Assembly: GCA_031308135.1 (NCBI GenBank)
Contig: JAHLJT010008756.1
Span: 105,427,271-105,491,270, forward strand
Direction of reading: 5' to 3'
Length of the DNA: 64,000 nt
Source: Acheta domesticus
Taxonomy: Eukaryota > Arthropoda > Insecta > Orthoptera > Gryllidae
The notes beneath the pieces were generated by a model that was not told the DNA's origin, did no database searches, and saw only the letters and a program-made list of their open reading frames with translations. Below, piece after piece: positions 9,742-20,966 of this stretch. Position 1 is the first letter of the stretch. Each line of letters begins with the position of its first letter. A program made the position numbers and the translations under genes.

Positions 9742-10263
9742 TTGGAGTGGGCGGGCGGGAACCTTGGCAACAACGCCATGACGGAAACATCGGATTATTC
9801 GGTCCGTCATCTGGATAACTTCGACTATGATTGTAGAGCGCGAAAGGAGGGCACGACATCTCTTGCGCCCGCTGCTGTAGATGCGGTCAATTGCGCCTGT
9901 GACTACCGCTGTAAGTTCTGCAAGGGCAATGGCCTACAGAGCAAAACAAGCTGGAGTTTATGGACACGGCACACTGCCCTAATCGGGGAAACATCAACCT
10001 TCTGCCTAAATGCTGCAATTCCTGCAGACGACACGTTGCGTCGTACTCCGGCTGCAGCTACTCTAGTCTCCCCGGTCGTCCCTCAGACGATGCCGGCGGG
10101 AACGCCGGGCGGCCAAATCACGGCACTCATGTCCGAAATCAGTGCGATGTATCCCGGCAGGAAAGTAACGGGACAGCCTGGTCAGGACGTGGTACAAAGC
10201 CTAGCAGATGCAAACGCCTCTAAGGCCCCCGTGTCGCTGGGCACAACCGGTGCGGTGGAGTAG
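9742..10263 (+). pseudogene. ORF1-like frame of the jockey-type LINE
   Basis: A 173-codon open frame. A short Cys cluster CACDYRCKFCKG lies near residues 52-63, and the C-terminal third is Ala/Pro/Thr-rich. Position before the APE domain suggests the ORF1 nucleic-acid-binding protein, but no full zinc knuckle is visible. It ends at 10263. Confidence 0.35.
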
Positions 10264-11059
10264 CGGTCCAGTGCAATGCTCGCACAGCTTGCATCTCTTC
10301 TCCCTGAAGATGGTGTAAACCAGCTAGGAGACGCCCAGAATCTACCAGCATGCAACCGCTGCGAGCATTGTGACGTACCACCCTCGGAGCTGACTGACTT
10401 CAGCGGATTCCTGAGGCGGCGCGTCACTTTAGGAGTCCTGTGGTTGACTTGAAGGGATTTAGTGAGATGGGGAAAGGGAGGACAGTTTCCTCAAAAAAGT
10501 CTTATTTCAGTCAATGCACCATTTATTACATTTAGTTAGAGAGGGGGAGGGGGAACGATAGACCAGATAAGGAAATGCACAGGGAGTCGAGCTCACACGT
10601 GGCGGCCTCTTACCCTACCGCTCCGTCGTCCAGGCGCGGCGGAGACGACAGCAGCTGCGCGGCAGAGTTCTGAGAGCGAGTCATCATTTGATGAGGGCTT
10701 CTGATGTTCTGGTGCAGGTCACTTCTCAGTCCTCACGCACTCCTCTGACTCGCATGTCCTCCTGGCTCCGCGGGGCCCGTATATATTGGCCGTCGCTTGC
10801 ATGTGGCAGGACTTTTTGGAGGTTGCGCCGCCGAGATGTTTGCTCGTTGTTGCATTCCGCTTGCCTTCAGTGACGCCCCCGACACGGTGTGGAGTAATGG
10901 TGACTCGCCACAGCATGCACCTGGAATGCACGCAGCGCACTGCTCAAAGACCAGAGAATAGAGAGTTCATTCGAACGTGGAAATACAAGAGATGTGGTCA
11001 ACGCCCGGAGCGACTTACGAATTCAAGGATTCGCAACATACCGGAGCAACCGCGAAGGC

Positions 11060-11310
11060 AGATTGAGAGTCGGGTCGCATTCAACATTCGCCGCGACATC
11101 CCTCAGCTCCATGCAAACCTCTCGACCCTAATGCTGATCTCAGTCGATGTTGGAGCGCACATCTGGGTGGGAAACAGCCGACTCCTTGTGTTTGCCTACT
11201 GCCCAGATCAAACTCTTAACGCATCCGAAATCGAAGATATTCTCGCACTCGACACGAAGGTTCTGCTACTTGGTGATTTCAATCAAGACACCGGTCGTGG
11301 GGATGCTTAG
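11060..11310 (+). pseudogene. APE endonuclease fragment, jockey-type LINE
   Basis: The frame ends ...VLLLGDFNQDTGRGD, the GDFN-x-(H/D) block of apurinic-type endonucleases that nick target DNA in LINE retrotransposition. Just before it the frame reads WVGNSRLLVFAYCPDQTLN, matching the segment before GDFN in jockey proteins (usually Y-x-P-P). Preceded and followed by frameshifts. Confidence 0.75.
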
Positions 11311-12274
11311 GTTTCAATAGGAACGGCACCAATCTAGTCACTCTACCAGCGATGAGACGGGCCATATATGTATGCGTACCGAAACGTCGCAAGTTGATGG
11401 CGATGTACCGTCGTCACTACTCGAACTGGATTCCGATCTCAATCTGGAAATGTGTGGCGACATCTCTTGTCGCAGCACGCCAGCAAAGAATGCGAACAAC
11501 GCGCGACACTGACTGGATCCGGTTATCAAGCTCAAGTGAGCGATTTGCTTGAACAGAGACCGCTGGTGACAAACATGGATATAGAATCAGCGGTGAACTT
11601 GTTCACTGACACGGTTATGTCCGTATACAAAAAGGTCACGAAAGTCACGTGCCGGATTCTCATCCCAAGCTCACAGATGAGCAAACGGGCACTGCAAGCG
11701 CATCGCAGAGCAGTAAAGCTTCATCGTCGATTTGGTGATCCCGCAGACGAGAGCGCTGAGCCGAGAATTCCGTGCGTCTCTAAGAGGCCAGAGAAACGCT
11801 CGGCAGAAAAGTACAATTGAAGAGTGCAATCTCCAATCTCCAAGTGCCTTTGGGACTTATCCAAAGCGTTGGGGCGGCCACCTGGAGTAAACCACCCCAT
11901 TCAGACCAACGCAGACGCCCCAAGGCTCCCTGGTCAACCTCCTCCGACACCGGAATGTGTGGGACGCCACCGCTGAACGCGAAGTGTTTGCTGATTCGCT
12001 CGAGCGGCAGTTCCGACCCAATGACGCTGGAGCTAGTGATGCCCACTTGATTGTGGAGCGCTTACGGTGCCACGTAACAGGCACACCGAACATCTCAGCC
12101 GGAGTACTGAGAGCTCCGCGGAATGCTCCGATGTCTCAATTCGAAAACATCTTGCAGTCCTGACAGCATCACCGTCGCCCACTGGAGAGCCGTCGGCGAC
12201 AAAGGGGTGGAATTTCTCCTGGCGTTCTTCAATGCCTGTCTAGCCCCAGGATATTCCCGCGTGCGTTGTAAATT

Positions 12275-12880
12275 GTGAGCATTGTCGTAATTCCTAAGTG
12301 CGGTAAAAGCGTCTTCCTGCCAAGTACTTATAGACCCATTAGTCTATTCTCGCTCCTAGGAAAGACTCTAGAACGCCTCATACTGGTGCGCTTGCGTCAG
12401 GAAATACAGTGCCTAGGTCTTCTCCGAGACGAAAAGTTCATTCAGACGAACAGAGCATTCAGAACGGGCTATAGCTCCGCCCAGCAGCTGACGCGCCTCT
12501 ACAGCGAGATCGGCCTATCTTTCGAGAGACGGCAGACTCTGCCTACCGTCTTCTTGGACATGTGGTCGGCCTTTGACACGGTGTGGCATGGGGGGGGATA
12601 CTCTTATGTCTCATCGAGTCAGGCATGAGAGACTGCTACACCAGGTTTATCGGAAGTTTTCTCAGAGAGGACGTTCAGAGTGCGTGTTAACGACGTTTAG
12701 TCATCCCTAAGACTCGCCAAGGCGGGGGTGCCTCAGGGAAGCGTGCTTTCCCCCACCCTCTTCCGCTTGAACGTCAATGATGCGCCCCAGCTAGTAGAAA
12801 GGAGAATGGGAATCCAGCGTTGCGGGCTTCTGATGTTCGTGGACGACTTTGCGTATTAAGCGAAATCGGCAAACAGCACG
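12275..12880 (+). pseudogene. Reverse transcriptase, jockey-type LINE (broken)
   Basis: Frame 12275-12628 shows IPKCGKSVFLPSTYRPISL, then LLGKTLERLILVRL and TVFLDMWSAFDTVWHGG (RT motifs 2 to A). After frameshifts, 12700-12860 gives AGVPQGSVLSPTLF (motif B) and MFVDDFAY (motif C catalytic DD) followed by a stop. Order and spacing fit jockey-clade LINE RT. Damaged and not functional. Confidence 0.85.
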
Positions 12881-12899
12881 CAAGCAGTGAGATATCAGA

Positions 12900-13380
12900 A
12901 TGAATGCCTCGCTCCCTTTCCCCCAACCTGGGCTTCGCCAGAAACGCCTGGCCCAAATCCTTACAAAATGGGTGGCCGTTAACTTCACCCGTCAGAGGGC
13001 AGAAACTGAGGAAACGGTCTGGCTGGCGGGCGCGCATCTCCCCGGGTCCCCGAACGCGAAGTACCGTGACATGACTTCAGATCGTGGCCTCTACTGGCAC
13101 AGGCACGCCAAAGACCTTCGCCACAAAATACTTGCAAGGACCTCCATATTGTGTCCCCTCCTCAGCTCCCCGGACCTGTTTGTCTCACAGAAGCATCTCC
13201 TCTTCACCGCCTGCATACACAGCTTATGGACGTATGCTTGCAGAACCTTCGCGGCAGCGCCGATCTCGACTTACGCCCGATTTGGGTGGTCGAGAACCGA
13301 GCGGTACGCACCGCAACGCGGCCGCATCTTCCTCCCCTTCCTCCCAACCGCCACCATAGGAACAATGTAATCTATAGGGC
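12900..13380 (+). pseudogene. C-terminal domain of the jockey-type LINE ORF2
   Basis: Frame 12900-13370 contains KYRDMTSDRGLYWHRHAKDL and then SQKHLLFTACIHSLWTYACR, the post-RT region of jockey proteins (Y-x-G-V...L-x-W-x-x-H...K-x-x-L...WTYG). A shifted frame continues WVVENRAVRTATRPHLPPLP. It lies in the expected place downstream of the RT. Confidence 0.7.
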
Positions 13381-13729
13381 CTTCTAGGCGTAAACCGTCA
13401 GTTGCTGGAGGCACGCACGGCGCTCACGCGGGCTGCTGGGCTCGCAAGTTCCGTGGCTCTTACATGAAACCGGCCGGACCACGTCCAGGTGGGGCGGTTC
13501 ACGTCCTGACGGGGGGATGCAGATAAGGCTCTCGAGTGTTCCTTTTTCCATTTTTTCATCTTCTTGCTTCTCCTTTCATGTCACGTACATTCTTTTCTCT
13601 ATTTTTTCTTCCTCTCTGGCCTTTGTATGCTAAACGCCCTCTTCCATAGTATGGATACTATACCTTTACCCCCGCCCTCTTCCATAACGAAGAGATGTGC
13701 AGAAAGCACTAATTGAATAGTTTTTTTTT

Positions 13730-13768
13730 ACTTTCTCGCCTTACGAATACTTCGTAAGAAGAGAAAGT
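13730..13768 (+). repeat. Terminal hairpin of a family A Helitron
   Basis: Double palindrome: ACTTTCTC...GAGAAAGT enclosing CTTACGAA-TAC-TTCGTAAG. The same structure occurs inverted at 20622-20660 at the 5' end of another copy. It is diagnostic of the family's 5' terminus. Confidence 0.85.
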
Positions 13769-15290
13769 TATGCAATCGTGCGCCGGAAAACGGCTAATTT
13801 TCGCCAGAAAAACTCTTATAGCTGGAGTCTGGTGAGGAAAATGTGGATAACACCTGTTGCTAAATTTAGAAAAAAAAACTCTATCTCGTGATGTAGTCAA
13901 AATCCATGTTTTGTTGCTTCTTGATACTGCAAAATCGATTGACGGCAAAACGTCCGTCTGTCCGTCTGTGGTCAACGCTAGCGCCTGAACTGTCCAGCCG
14001 ATTGTCTTCAAAATTGATATTCCCCGAGCGTGTATACTCGTCTCAAGGACCCTGGAATTTGAAACCGATATTTTAATAATTGAGGGTACTTTACATGTCG
14101 TCCTTTACATGTGCCATTTTTTGAAGAAACGAGTAGTTTTTGCGAAAATTGCGATTCAAATTTACAAACAAAAGTTTCTCAAAAACCGCTCCAAATTTTT
14201 TCTTGAAATTTTCTTCACTTATGTAATGATAGACGATAAAAATATGGCCTTAGTCCTACTTCTGGGAAATACGTGTTTTTTTTGAAAATTGCAAAAAATA
14301 TTAAAACTGCCAAATTGTAGATAGCAATTTTTACTTCAGACGGATTCTCTTGTACAAAATTAGCTCTTTAAAAAAGGTTATGTAGAATTTTCTGAAAAAA
14401 CGAGTCGTTTTTGCGTAATCTTTATTTTAAAAATTACAAAAAAATTTCTCAAAAACCGCTCCAATTTTTTTCTTTAAATTTTCTCCACGTGTGTAATAAG
14501 GGACGGTAAATAAATACATAAACTAGTGGTGCTATAGAATGGCACAGACTTTCTCGCAGAACTTAGTTTTCTAATCTCTATAGTTTGAACCAGTTTTTCT
14601 GTTATCAATGATAATCTTCCGAAATACCTTCTTTGGGTGCCCAAAGGACATTTTCTTTCACATTCTCTGGATTTTTCGGCTTCCTAATGCTAGAAATGAA
14701 ATCACCCTACACTATACAAGTGTAAACGTCATGCAGAGCCATTGAGTGGAGTCGTTAATCAGCGAGCATTGGCACAGCGTTTCGATGGGAAACTGCGCCG
14801 CTTCTCCAGTCCTGGTCGGAGCATATTATTTGTCAAAATTCTTTATTGTCACAGGAAGTAATTAAGAATTTTAAAAACTTTATTGAAAACCATATGGAGA
14901 CATTTGAATCACAAATATTGATAATTACGATAAATGAACAGGATGTGTCTGTATACATTTTTCGGGTTTACCACTTTCAACAATTTTCACGTCTCTTCTT
15001 GGATTTGTAAATCGTCTTTTACCATCGTATCAATTGTTTGTTTATCATGTATTCACCATTTTATAGCTCGGTTCAATTCTTTTTATGGCTCTGTTCGACC
15101 CATACGGTGCTTAGTTTGGCGTAGTGGTATAAGTGCCGGTTCGTTAACTTTGAGGATCGGATTTCGGGTCTCGGAAAGGAAAGAGTTTGCTTAGGAAACA
15201 CTTTTGCTGGTTTATGAAGGTGCATTATAGTAGCATTTAGGAACGTATAGAAGCAGTGCGTGAAAGTATGTGCGTTGGAAGCACCACTAG
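13734..15290 (+). mobile_element. Helitron, family A, copy with tRNA-like cargo
   Basis: Non-coding rolling-circle-type element of about 1.56 kb. The 5' end is TCTCGCC within the hairpin at 13730-13768. The 3' end is GTGCGTTGGAAGCACCACTAG followed by T: a GTGC/GCAC stem, then CTAG. The body contains at least two spaced blocks of TTTCTCAAAAACCGCTCC, an internal inverted copy of a family 3' end at 14522-14545, and a tRNA-like segment at 15106-15180. Relative to the copy at 19353-20660 it has about 450 extra bp (14566-15020). The exact first base of the 5' end is uncertain. Confidence 0.8.
15106..15180 (+). repeat. tRNA-derived (SINE-like) segment
   Basis: A tRNA-like stretch with A box TGGCGTAGTGG (15117-15127), a D-loop-like GTGGTATAAGTGCCGG and a degenerate B-box-like GATTTCGGGTCTC (15160-15172). 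The same segment lies in the opposite-strand copy at 19465-19530, so it is a fixed part of the Helitron rather than an independent tRNA gene. No intact T-arm or acceptor stem. Confidence 0.5.
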
Positions 15291-15936
15291 TTTTTCTAAA
15301 GAAGAAGATCGACCGAAGAAGCCTCATTTCCTTCTTATGACATAAGGAAGGTAAAACGTTTAAAAGTGTGAGTGCTCTCGCGCGAGCCATAGAAGATACG
15401 GAAAGCTCTAATCGGTCGTGCGACAGAGGAATGGAACGATTCTTTTTGAAGCTAGTAGTCACGGTCCTTCCTACCTTGAACCTGTGCAATGGGCTTGTAA
15501 ATCACGAGGACTTTGCTTCGGAAACGGTCGAAGATCTCTCTAACTTTTCAAGAGCTATGACGTGACTGAGGTGTATAGGATCAGAAGGAAGGAACAGAGG
15601 AAAGTGATCCCTACTTCGACCCTGATCCCTCTGTTTTGACCGACATCATTAGTGGATTTTACAACCTCCATGTGCGGCAGTATGTGCCTAAATTCTTTGC
15701 GCTGTTTCAAGTGCCAAAGGTTTGGGCATACCCAGCAGCGTTGTAATCTGTAAGCACAGTTTGCGGGAAGTGCGGATCATCAGTGCGCGACCCACAACCG
15801 CGCGACAAATCACCGCACTGTGACAATTGCGAACGCAAACATCCAGCCAAAGACAACCAGTGCCCCACCTTTCTCCGGGAAAGAGAAATCCAACAAATAA
15901 GAGTGACCGAAAAGTTTTCTTCCCTGAGGCGAAACG
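15291..15936 (+). pseudogene. ORF1 (Gag-like) of the I-type LINE, part 1
   Basis: RNA-binding ORF1 protein in broken frames. The region near 15440-15560 (LPTLNLCNGLVNHEDF...ETVEDL) is the RRM-like part. At 15696-15730 LRCFKCQRFGHTQQRC forms a CCHC knuckle, and a shifted frame gives CGKCGSS...HCDNCERKHPAKDNQCP, the second and third Cys/His clusters, then EREIQQIRVTEK. Typical of I and jockey ORF1. Cut at 15938 by the Tc1 element. Confidence 0.85.
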
Positions 15937-15938
15937 TA

Positions 15939-17622
15939 CAGACGTGTTCAAATTATTAGACTAAAGAACGTATTTTTAATGTTCCTAGGTTCATTGATAT
16001 AAAAATAAAAGAGAAATGCTTAATATCAGATTGTTTTTACTGGTTGCTTCATCCTTGATTGTTTTTAAGAAATTTCTCTTTCAGGGAACTCACAAATCAA
16101 TTTATTTTTCACTGTTGGCAACATTTGTCAGATTCCCTCTTAAGTGTGCTTGTGTAAGCTTGCGATACACGTGCTTTGCAATTCTGTCTACAGTGTGTTG
16201 GAAGTTCTTATAGTAACATTCGGTTTGGTTTTCATTTTCCATACCCCCTGCTACATTCTACTGACATTATAAAGTCTGAGAACTTGATTATAATTAATAT
16301 AGGGAGAAATATTGAAGCGTGCAATATAAAGTAGTGGGAAAGAAAAAGGACATTTCACCTCGGAAAATTGCTGTTGTGGCAGCACTTATTGCTGAAAACT
16401 GTTATACATAGCAGGAAATTGCTAATGAAAATATCGCAGAAAACTATTAGCAGAGTCAAAATCTCAAAGCGGTAAAGTAGTGAATGTAAACCAAAGAGAG
16501 CAGGAAATGTGGACATAAGAGAAAAATCGAGAAAATTGATGATAATGGCAACATTGAACCATAAACTAATGTCTAATGACTTAAGTCATCAGCTGAAAGG
16601 TTTTGGGGTTGCTGTGTCTCCTGTGACAGTGAGGAGGTGGTTGTGTGAATAAGGTTTAAAAGCATGCCGACCAAAGAAAAAACAGAAAATCCACTCTTCA
16701 ATGAAACACGAGACTACTATGGGCCAAACATAATCTAAAGTGGACGAATGAGGACTTGGCAAAGGTATATACAATTCCACGACATAGGGGAAATGTATTG
16801 CAAAATAAAAATGTATGTTGCAGATTGTGATGCTTTATTGGTATGCAATAAATGCACATTTTAATTTTCGAGCAGTTGAGGTCTGTGCTAGGACAGAATT
16901 TTTTGCAAAAAAATTATTCACATCTTTTTTAATTTGGGATTCTCTAAGATTCTTCTGGTATGCTTCAGTGACGAATCTGTATTCACCGTAGTGGCAGAAA
17001 GGAGTCAGTTTGTAGGAGACCAGGAGAAGCTTTCATGTCTGAATGCTTGCTACAATTTATGAAGCATCCAACATCCAGTATGGTATAGAGTTTGATGTCT
17101 GTGAAACGTCCTGACAGATCGTACGTTGTCGAAGGGACAATGAGGCAAGAGCAATACAAAATATCCTTGAAAAGGAACTATTTTCCCAAATAAGAGCGTG
17201 GTTCCCTACTGAAGATGCCATTTTTAAGCATGATGGAGCACCGTGCCACAAAACCAAAAGGGGCTCAAAATATTTGGAAGAAAAGCGTTTGGAAGTGCTA
17301 CCCTGGAAGGACATAGCCCTGACATGAACTCTTTAGAAAATTGATGGGGTACTATCAAGCGAAGGATAAGGAAATATAAAAAGCTACCAAACAAGAACTC
17401 GTGCACAAACTAGAGGAAATTTGGTACCACAACAATGAAATTAAAAACACATGTGAAAGTTGGTAAAAACCAGGCAAAACAGGATAAAGTTGTTGATTAA
17501 GAACAAAGGCATGTACACCAAGTATTAAACGTATCAATGTAACATGTACACAGATGTAATCTTGCAATAAATGCAAATATTTTGCAGAAAATGTCTTTAG
17601 TCTGAGAATTTGAACACGTCTC
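15939..17622 (+). mobile_element. Tc1-like DNA transposon
   Basis: 1,684 bp flanked by TA (15937-15938 and 17623-17624). TIRs are CAGACGTGTTCAAATT on the left and, read from the right, GAGACGTGTTCAAATT, with similarity continuing through (A/C)GACTAAAG. It sits inside ORF1 of the I-type LINE, so it is younger than the LINE. It carries a decayed transposase. Confidence 0.95.
16340..17540 (+). pseudogene. Tc1-type transposase (broken)
   Basis: DDE-family transposase remnants in several frames: KKKDISPRKIAVVAALIAEN (helix-turn-helix), VSPVTVRRWLCE (second helix-turn-helix), then CFSDESVFTVVAERSQFVRR (near 16965) with the D-E-S catalytic block. Near 17225 comes FKHDGAPCHKTKRGSKYL with the second Asp, then ...SLEN*WGTIKRRIRKYK near the third acidic position, where a stop interrupts. 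Motif order matches Tc1 transposases; many stops make it inactive. Confidence 0.9.
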
Positions 17623-17624
17623 TA

Positions 17625-18153
17625 GATACCAAACAAGACCTGTCATGATCCTTCTCCAGTGCCCTAAAACCTAAGTCCCCGGACGTAACAACAAGTTGCC
17701 AAACTCAGTGTACCCAGCTACAGCTCCCCACTGTACCCCAGCTATCTACTACAGTAGCACACTTCAGTTGTCACGTGTCGCCGATAGACTTCCCTGAAGA
17801 TACGGCGTGTATTCAAGGTGGGAAAGTGAATTCCCACAAAGTTTAAAAAACTTCACCAGCCATCGATGACTTCCATTGAGGCCCTTAGGGACATCGATCC
17901 TAAGCATATACCGCCTCCAAAAAATACATCGAAGTTCAGTCCACTTCTTTCTGTTTCCGAGATTCACATCGGACGATCCTCCAGCACTTGTAGATCTTGG
18001 TCACTTGTGGCAAAAAACCGGGAAATCCCCCTGACACAGGCGACCATATCCAGCAACAGTCAGGACGACTCTGCTGTTGACGAGGAACACCACGAGAGTC
18101 CCTCTACAATCCTTCAGAAGGTGAGAAAGAAAAAAAAGCAATCAAAGAAATAA
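17625..18153 (+). pseudogene. ORF1 of the I-type LINE, C-terminal part
   Basis: Resumes after the Tc1 element. The open frame 17866-18153 (from MTSIEALRDIDPKHIPPPKN) ends in a basic tail VRKKKKQSKK and a stop 13 bp before the ORF2 start region. Its Ser/Pro-rich, basic C-terminus is typical for this kind of ORF1. Confidence 0.6.
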
Positions 18154-18156
18154 TTT

Positions 18157-18820
18157 CTTGCGATGGTACTCTCATGGAATTTAAATGGTCTTCGCACCCA
18201 CTCAGAAAGAATTAAGATTGATAATTTCTCGCCACAGACCATTTATAGTCCTGCCTTCAGGAAACCCATCTTCCTCTTTATCCCCTGTCTTCGCGGTTTT
18301 AGCATCTATCAGTTCGATCAAGACGACGAATTTCGTGCTCACGGATGCGTCGCGATACTCATCCTTGACTCCCTGTTCTCTGATCAACATAACGTTCGAA
18401 CGGACCTTCAAACCGTTTGCGTACAGGTAACACTTACCGTCCTTTTCGTTAACGGTGTGCAATATATACACTCCTCCAGGTCAAGTCGTGTCACAAGAGG
18501 AACTCGAAGATGTGTTTTCTCAGTTGCCCGCCCCTTTTCTTATCGTGGGGGACTTTAATGCCCTAATCCCCTCTGGAGTGTCACGAGGACCTGCCCGAGA
18601 GGTTTTATTCTTGAAAATATTATTGACCAGCAGAACTTAATTCTTCTTGATTCCGGCAATCATACTTATTTCTCTATGGCTTCAAACACCTTCTCGTCAA
18701 TCGATCTGGCACTCTAGAGTCCATCCCTATCTACCATCGTAGAGTGGACTGTTCTCGATGACCTGCATGGGAGTGACCATTTTCCTACTCTGGTTCACTT
18801 TAATATCCCTAATTTAGATG
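18157..18820 (+). pseudogene. APE endonuclease domain, I-type LINE ORF2
   Basis: Starts MVLSWNLNGLRTHSERI (the WN-x-NG-L APE signature with catalytic Asn). Frameshifts lead to VCVQVTLTVLFVNGVQYIYT with PPG, then FLIVGDFNALIPSG (GDFN block) and a shifted HTYFSMASNTFSSIDLAL with GSDHFP, the SDH catalytic end block. Domain order is complete but the frame is broken at least three times. Confidence 0.85.
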
Positions 18821-19352
18821 TTATCCACCCATGTCCATCGAGCCGACTGGGATACATTCAGCGAGAAAATTATAATGGCAGATAATTTTTCAAATAATGT
18901 CTTGGTGGCCCAATTGACCTACGCCCTTCTTCGCGCAGCCACCATTGCAATCCCGACGTCGTGTCGGCCTGGGACGCGTCCCTGTGCCTTGGTGGAATGC
19001 TGACTGTGCCGCCGCGGTGCGTGATCGAAAGCGAGCACTCGCGAGGTTCAATATGTTCCCCACCACATCAAACCTGATTGATTACAATAGAAAGCAGGCC
19101 AGGGCTAGATTAATAATATTGGATAGTAACTTGCCTACAGGAAGATTATAAAGCCCCTTTCTCCATGGATGAATTTTCCTCTGCCCTCGCCTGTGGGAAA
19201 GTTTCTGCTCCAGGACCAGACCAGATACACAACCAAATGTTAAAACACCTACCGGAAAAGGCACGCATTTTTCTCCCCCGTGTCTTCAAGATTTGGATGG
19301 AACATAACTTCCTAGGACATGGCGCGAATCGATTATTATTCCAATTCTTAAA
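18821..19352 (+). pseudogene. I-type LINE ORF2, linker and start of RT
   Basis: 18900-19150 shows RRGRVPVPWWNADCAAAVRD, the W-W-(N/D)-x-x-C motif between APE and RT. A deletion then brings in DEFSSALACGKVSAPGPDQI, HNQMLKHLPEKARIF and WRESIIIPILK, the PGPDxI and IPILKPGK blocks of RT. Interrupted at 19352 by a minus-strand family A Helitron, immediately after ILK. Confidence 0.85.
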
Positions 19353-20660
19353 CTAGTGGTGCTTTTAACGCACATACTTTCCGCAGTGCTTCTATAAGGT
19401 TCTAAATGCTATTACACTACTTCATAAACCAGCAAAAGTGTTTTCTACCAGCAAACATTTTCCGTTCCGAGACCAGAAATACGATCCTCAAAGTTAACGA
19501 ACCGGCATTTATACTACTACGCCATACTAGCACCGTATGGGTCGAACAGAGCCATAAAAAGAATCGAACCGAGCTATAAAATGGTAAATGCATGGTAAAG
19601 AAACAGTTGATACGATGGTACATACGAGAAAGTTTGTGCCATTCTACAGCACCTCTAGTTTATTTATTTACCGTCCCTTATTACACACGTGAAGAAAATT
19701 TAAAGAAAAAAATTGGAGCGGGTTTTGAGACTTTTTTTCTAAATTTGAAACAAAGATTACGCAAAAACGACTCGTTTTTTTCCAAAAATTCTACGTAACC
19801 TTTTATAAAGAGCTAGTTTTGTACCAGAGACTTAGTCTGAGGTAAAAATCGCTATCTACAATATTGTAGTTTTAAACATATTTTTTGCAATTTTCAAAAA
19901 ACCAAGTATTTCCCAGAAGTAGGACTAAAACCATATTTTTTATCGTCCCTCATTGCATAAGTAAAGAAATTTTAAAGAAAAAATTTGGAGCGGTTTTTGA
20001 TAATTTTTTTTTGTAAATTTGAATCGCAATTTTCGCAAAAACTACTAGCTTCTTCAAAAAATGGTACATGACCTTATTGAAAGTGCTAATTTTGTACAAC
20101 CGACTTTGTTTGAGGTAAAAATCTCTATCTTCAATTTTGCAGTTTTTAATTTTTTTTTTTCAATTTTCGAAAAATTGGGGATATCAACGAAAATGATACC
20201 TACATCATTCCCTTAAACGTTCGTCGCACTATTCAGCAGCAAAATTTAATCAAAAAATTTGGAGCCATTTTTTTAACTTTCAAAATCTCCGACGGGCTTT
20301 CATGTAAAGTACCCCCAAAATTAAAATTTGGGTTTCAAATTCCAAGAGCCTTCACACTAATAAAAACGATTGGGGAATATCAATTTTGAAGAAAATCGGC
20401 CGAACGGTTTAGGCGTTAGCGTTGACCACAGACGGACGGACGTTTTGCTGTCGGTCGATTTTACAATATCAAGAAGCAACAAAAGATGGACTACACCACG
20501 AAGTAGAAGATATTTTCCCCTAAATTTAGCAACAGGTTTTATCGAATTTTTCCTCACCAGACTCCAGCTATAAGAGATTTTCTAGAGAAAATTAGCCCGT
20601 TTTCCGGCACACTATTACATAACTTTCTGCTCTTACGAAGTATTCGTAAGGCGAGAAAGT
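19353..20660 (-). mobile_element. Helitron, family A, inside the I-type LINE
   Basis: About 1.3 kb on the minus strand. The 3' end is GTGCGTTAAAAGCACCACTAG (CTAG at 19353-19356) followed on that strand by TT. The 5' end is TCTCGCCTTACGAATACTTC with the same double hairpin as 13730-13768. Its interior carries the tRNA-like segment (19465-19530), an internal 3'-end motif at 19642-19664 and spaced GGAGCGGTTTTTGA blocks. The LINE reading ...PILK | KDRTKSSTYRPISL across it proves a clean insertion apart from a few bases. Confidence 0.85.
19465..19530 (-). repeat. tRNA-like segment, second copy
   Basis: Reverse-strand counterpart of 15106-15180 with A box TGGCGTAGTAG and the same TTCGTTAACTTTGAGGATCG arm. 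Divergence between the two copies is modest, and both sit about 130 bp from the Helitron CTAG end. Confidence 0.5.
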
Positions 20661-20966
20661 AAAAAGGACAGGACAAAATCGTCAACCTACCGCCCAATCT
20701 CGCTAATAAACTGTGTATGCAAGCTTTTAGAGCGAATGGTGAACACGCGTGTGGTCTGGCTCCTGGTACAGAGAAACCTACCTACACCCATCCAATGTGG
20801 TTTCAGGAAATACATGTAAACTATAGACCACCTTGTCACCCTTACCACACAGATCTCCACTGCTTTCGTGCTACGTCAACACCTGGTAGCAATTTTCTTC
20901 GATATAGAGAAAGCATATGATACTACCTGGAGGTACGGCATTCTTCGCACCATACATTCTTGGGGT
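20661..20966 (+). pseudogene. I-type LINE RT, middle part
   Basis: Resumes as KDRTKSSTYRPISLINCVCK, LLERMVNTRVVWLL, IQCGFRK...HLVTLTTQISTAF and then LVAIFFDIEKAYDTTWRYGI (RT motif A, catalytic Asp). It ends at HSWG, where the hAT element begins. Only single stops or shifts are seen. Confidence 0.9.

Larger units (their letters stand above)
9740..13540 (+). mobile_element. Jockey-type LINE (decayed)
   Basis: About 3.8 kb of GC-rich sequence with the order expected for a jockey-clade LINE: an ORF1-like frame, then APE endonuclease, reverse transcriptase and C-terminal domain pieces, all broken by stops and frameshifts. The stretch 10430-10960 between ORF1-like and APE segments has unrelated GC-rich sequence and may be a separate insertion. 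The 3' end is not defined. Confidence 0.8.

Noticed and set aside
13709..14011. 100-codon minus-strand frame with VQALALTTDGQTDVLPSIDF
   Set aside because: It lies wholly in the Helitron 5' region, and the equivalent frame differs in other copies; it comes from non-coding repeat sequence.
15106..15180. Functional tRNA gene
   Set aside because: The A box fits, but the B box is degenerate, the acceptor stem does not pair, and a second copy shows it is part of a transposon.
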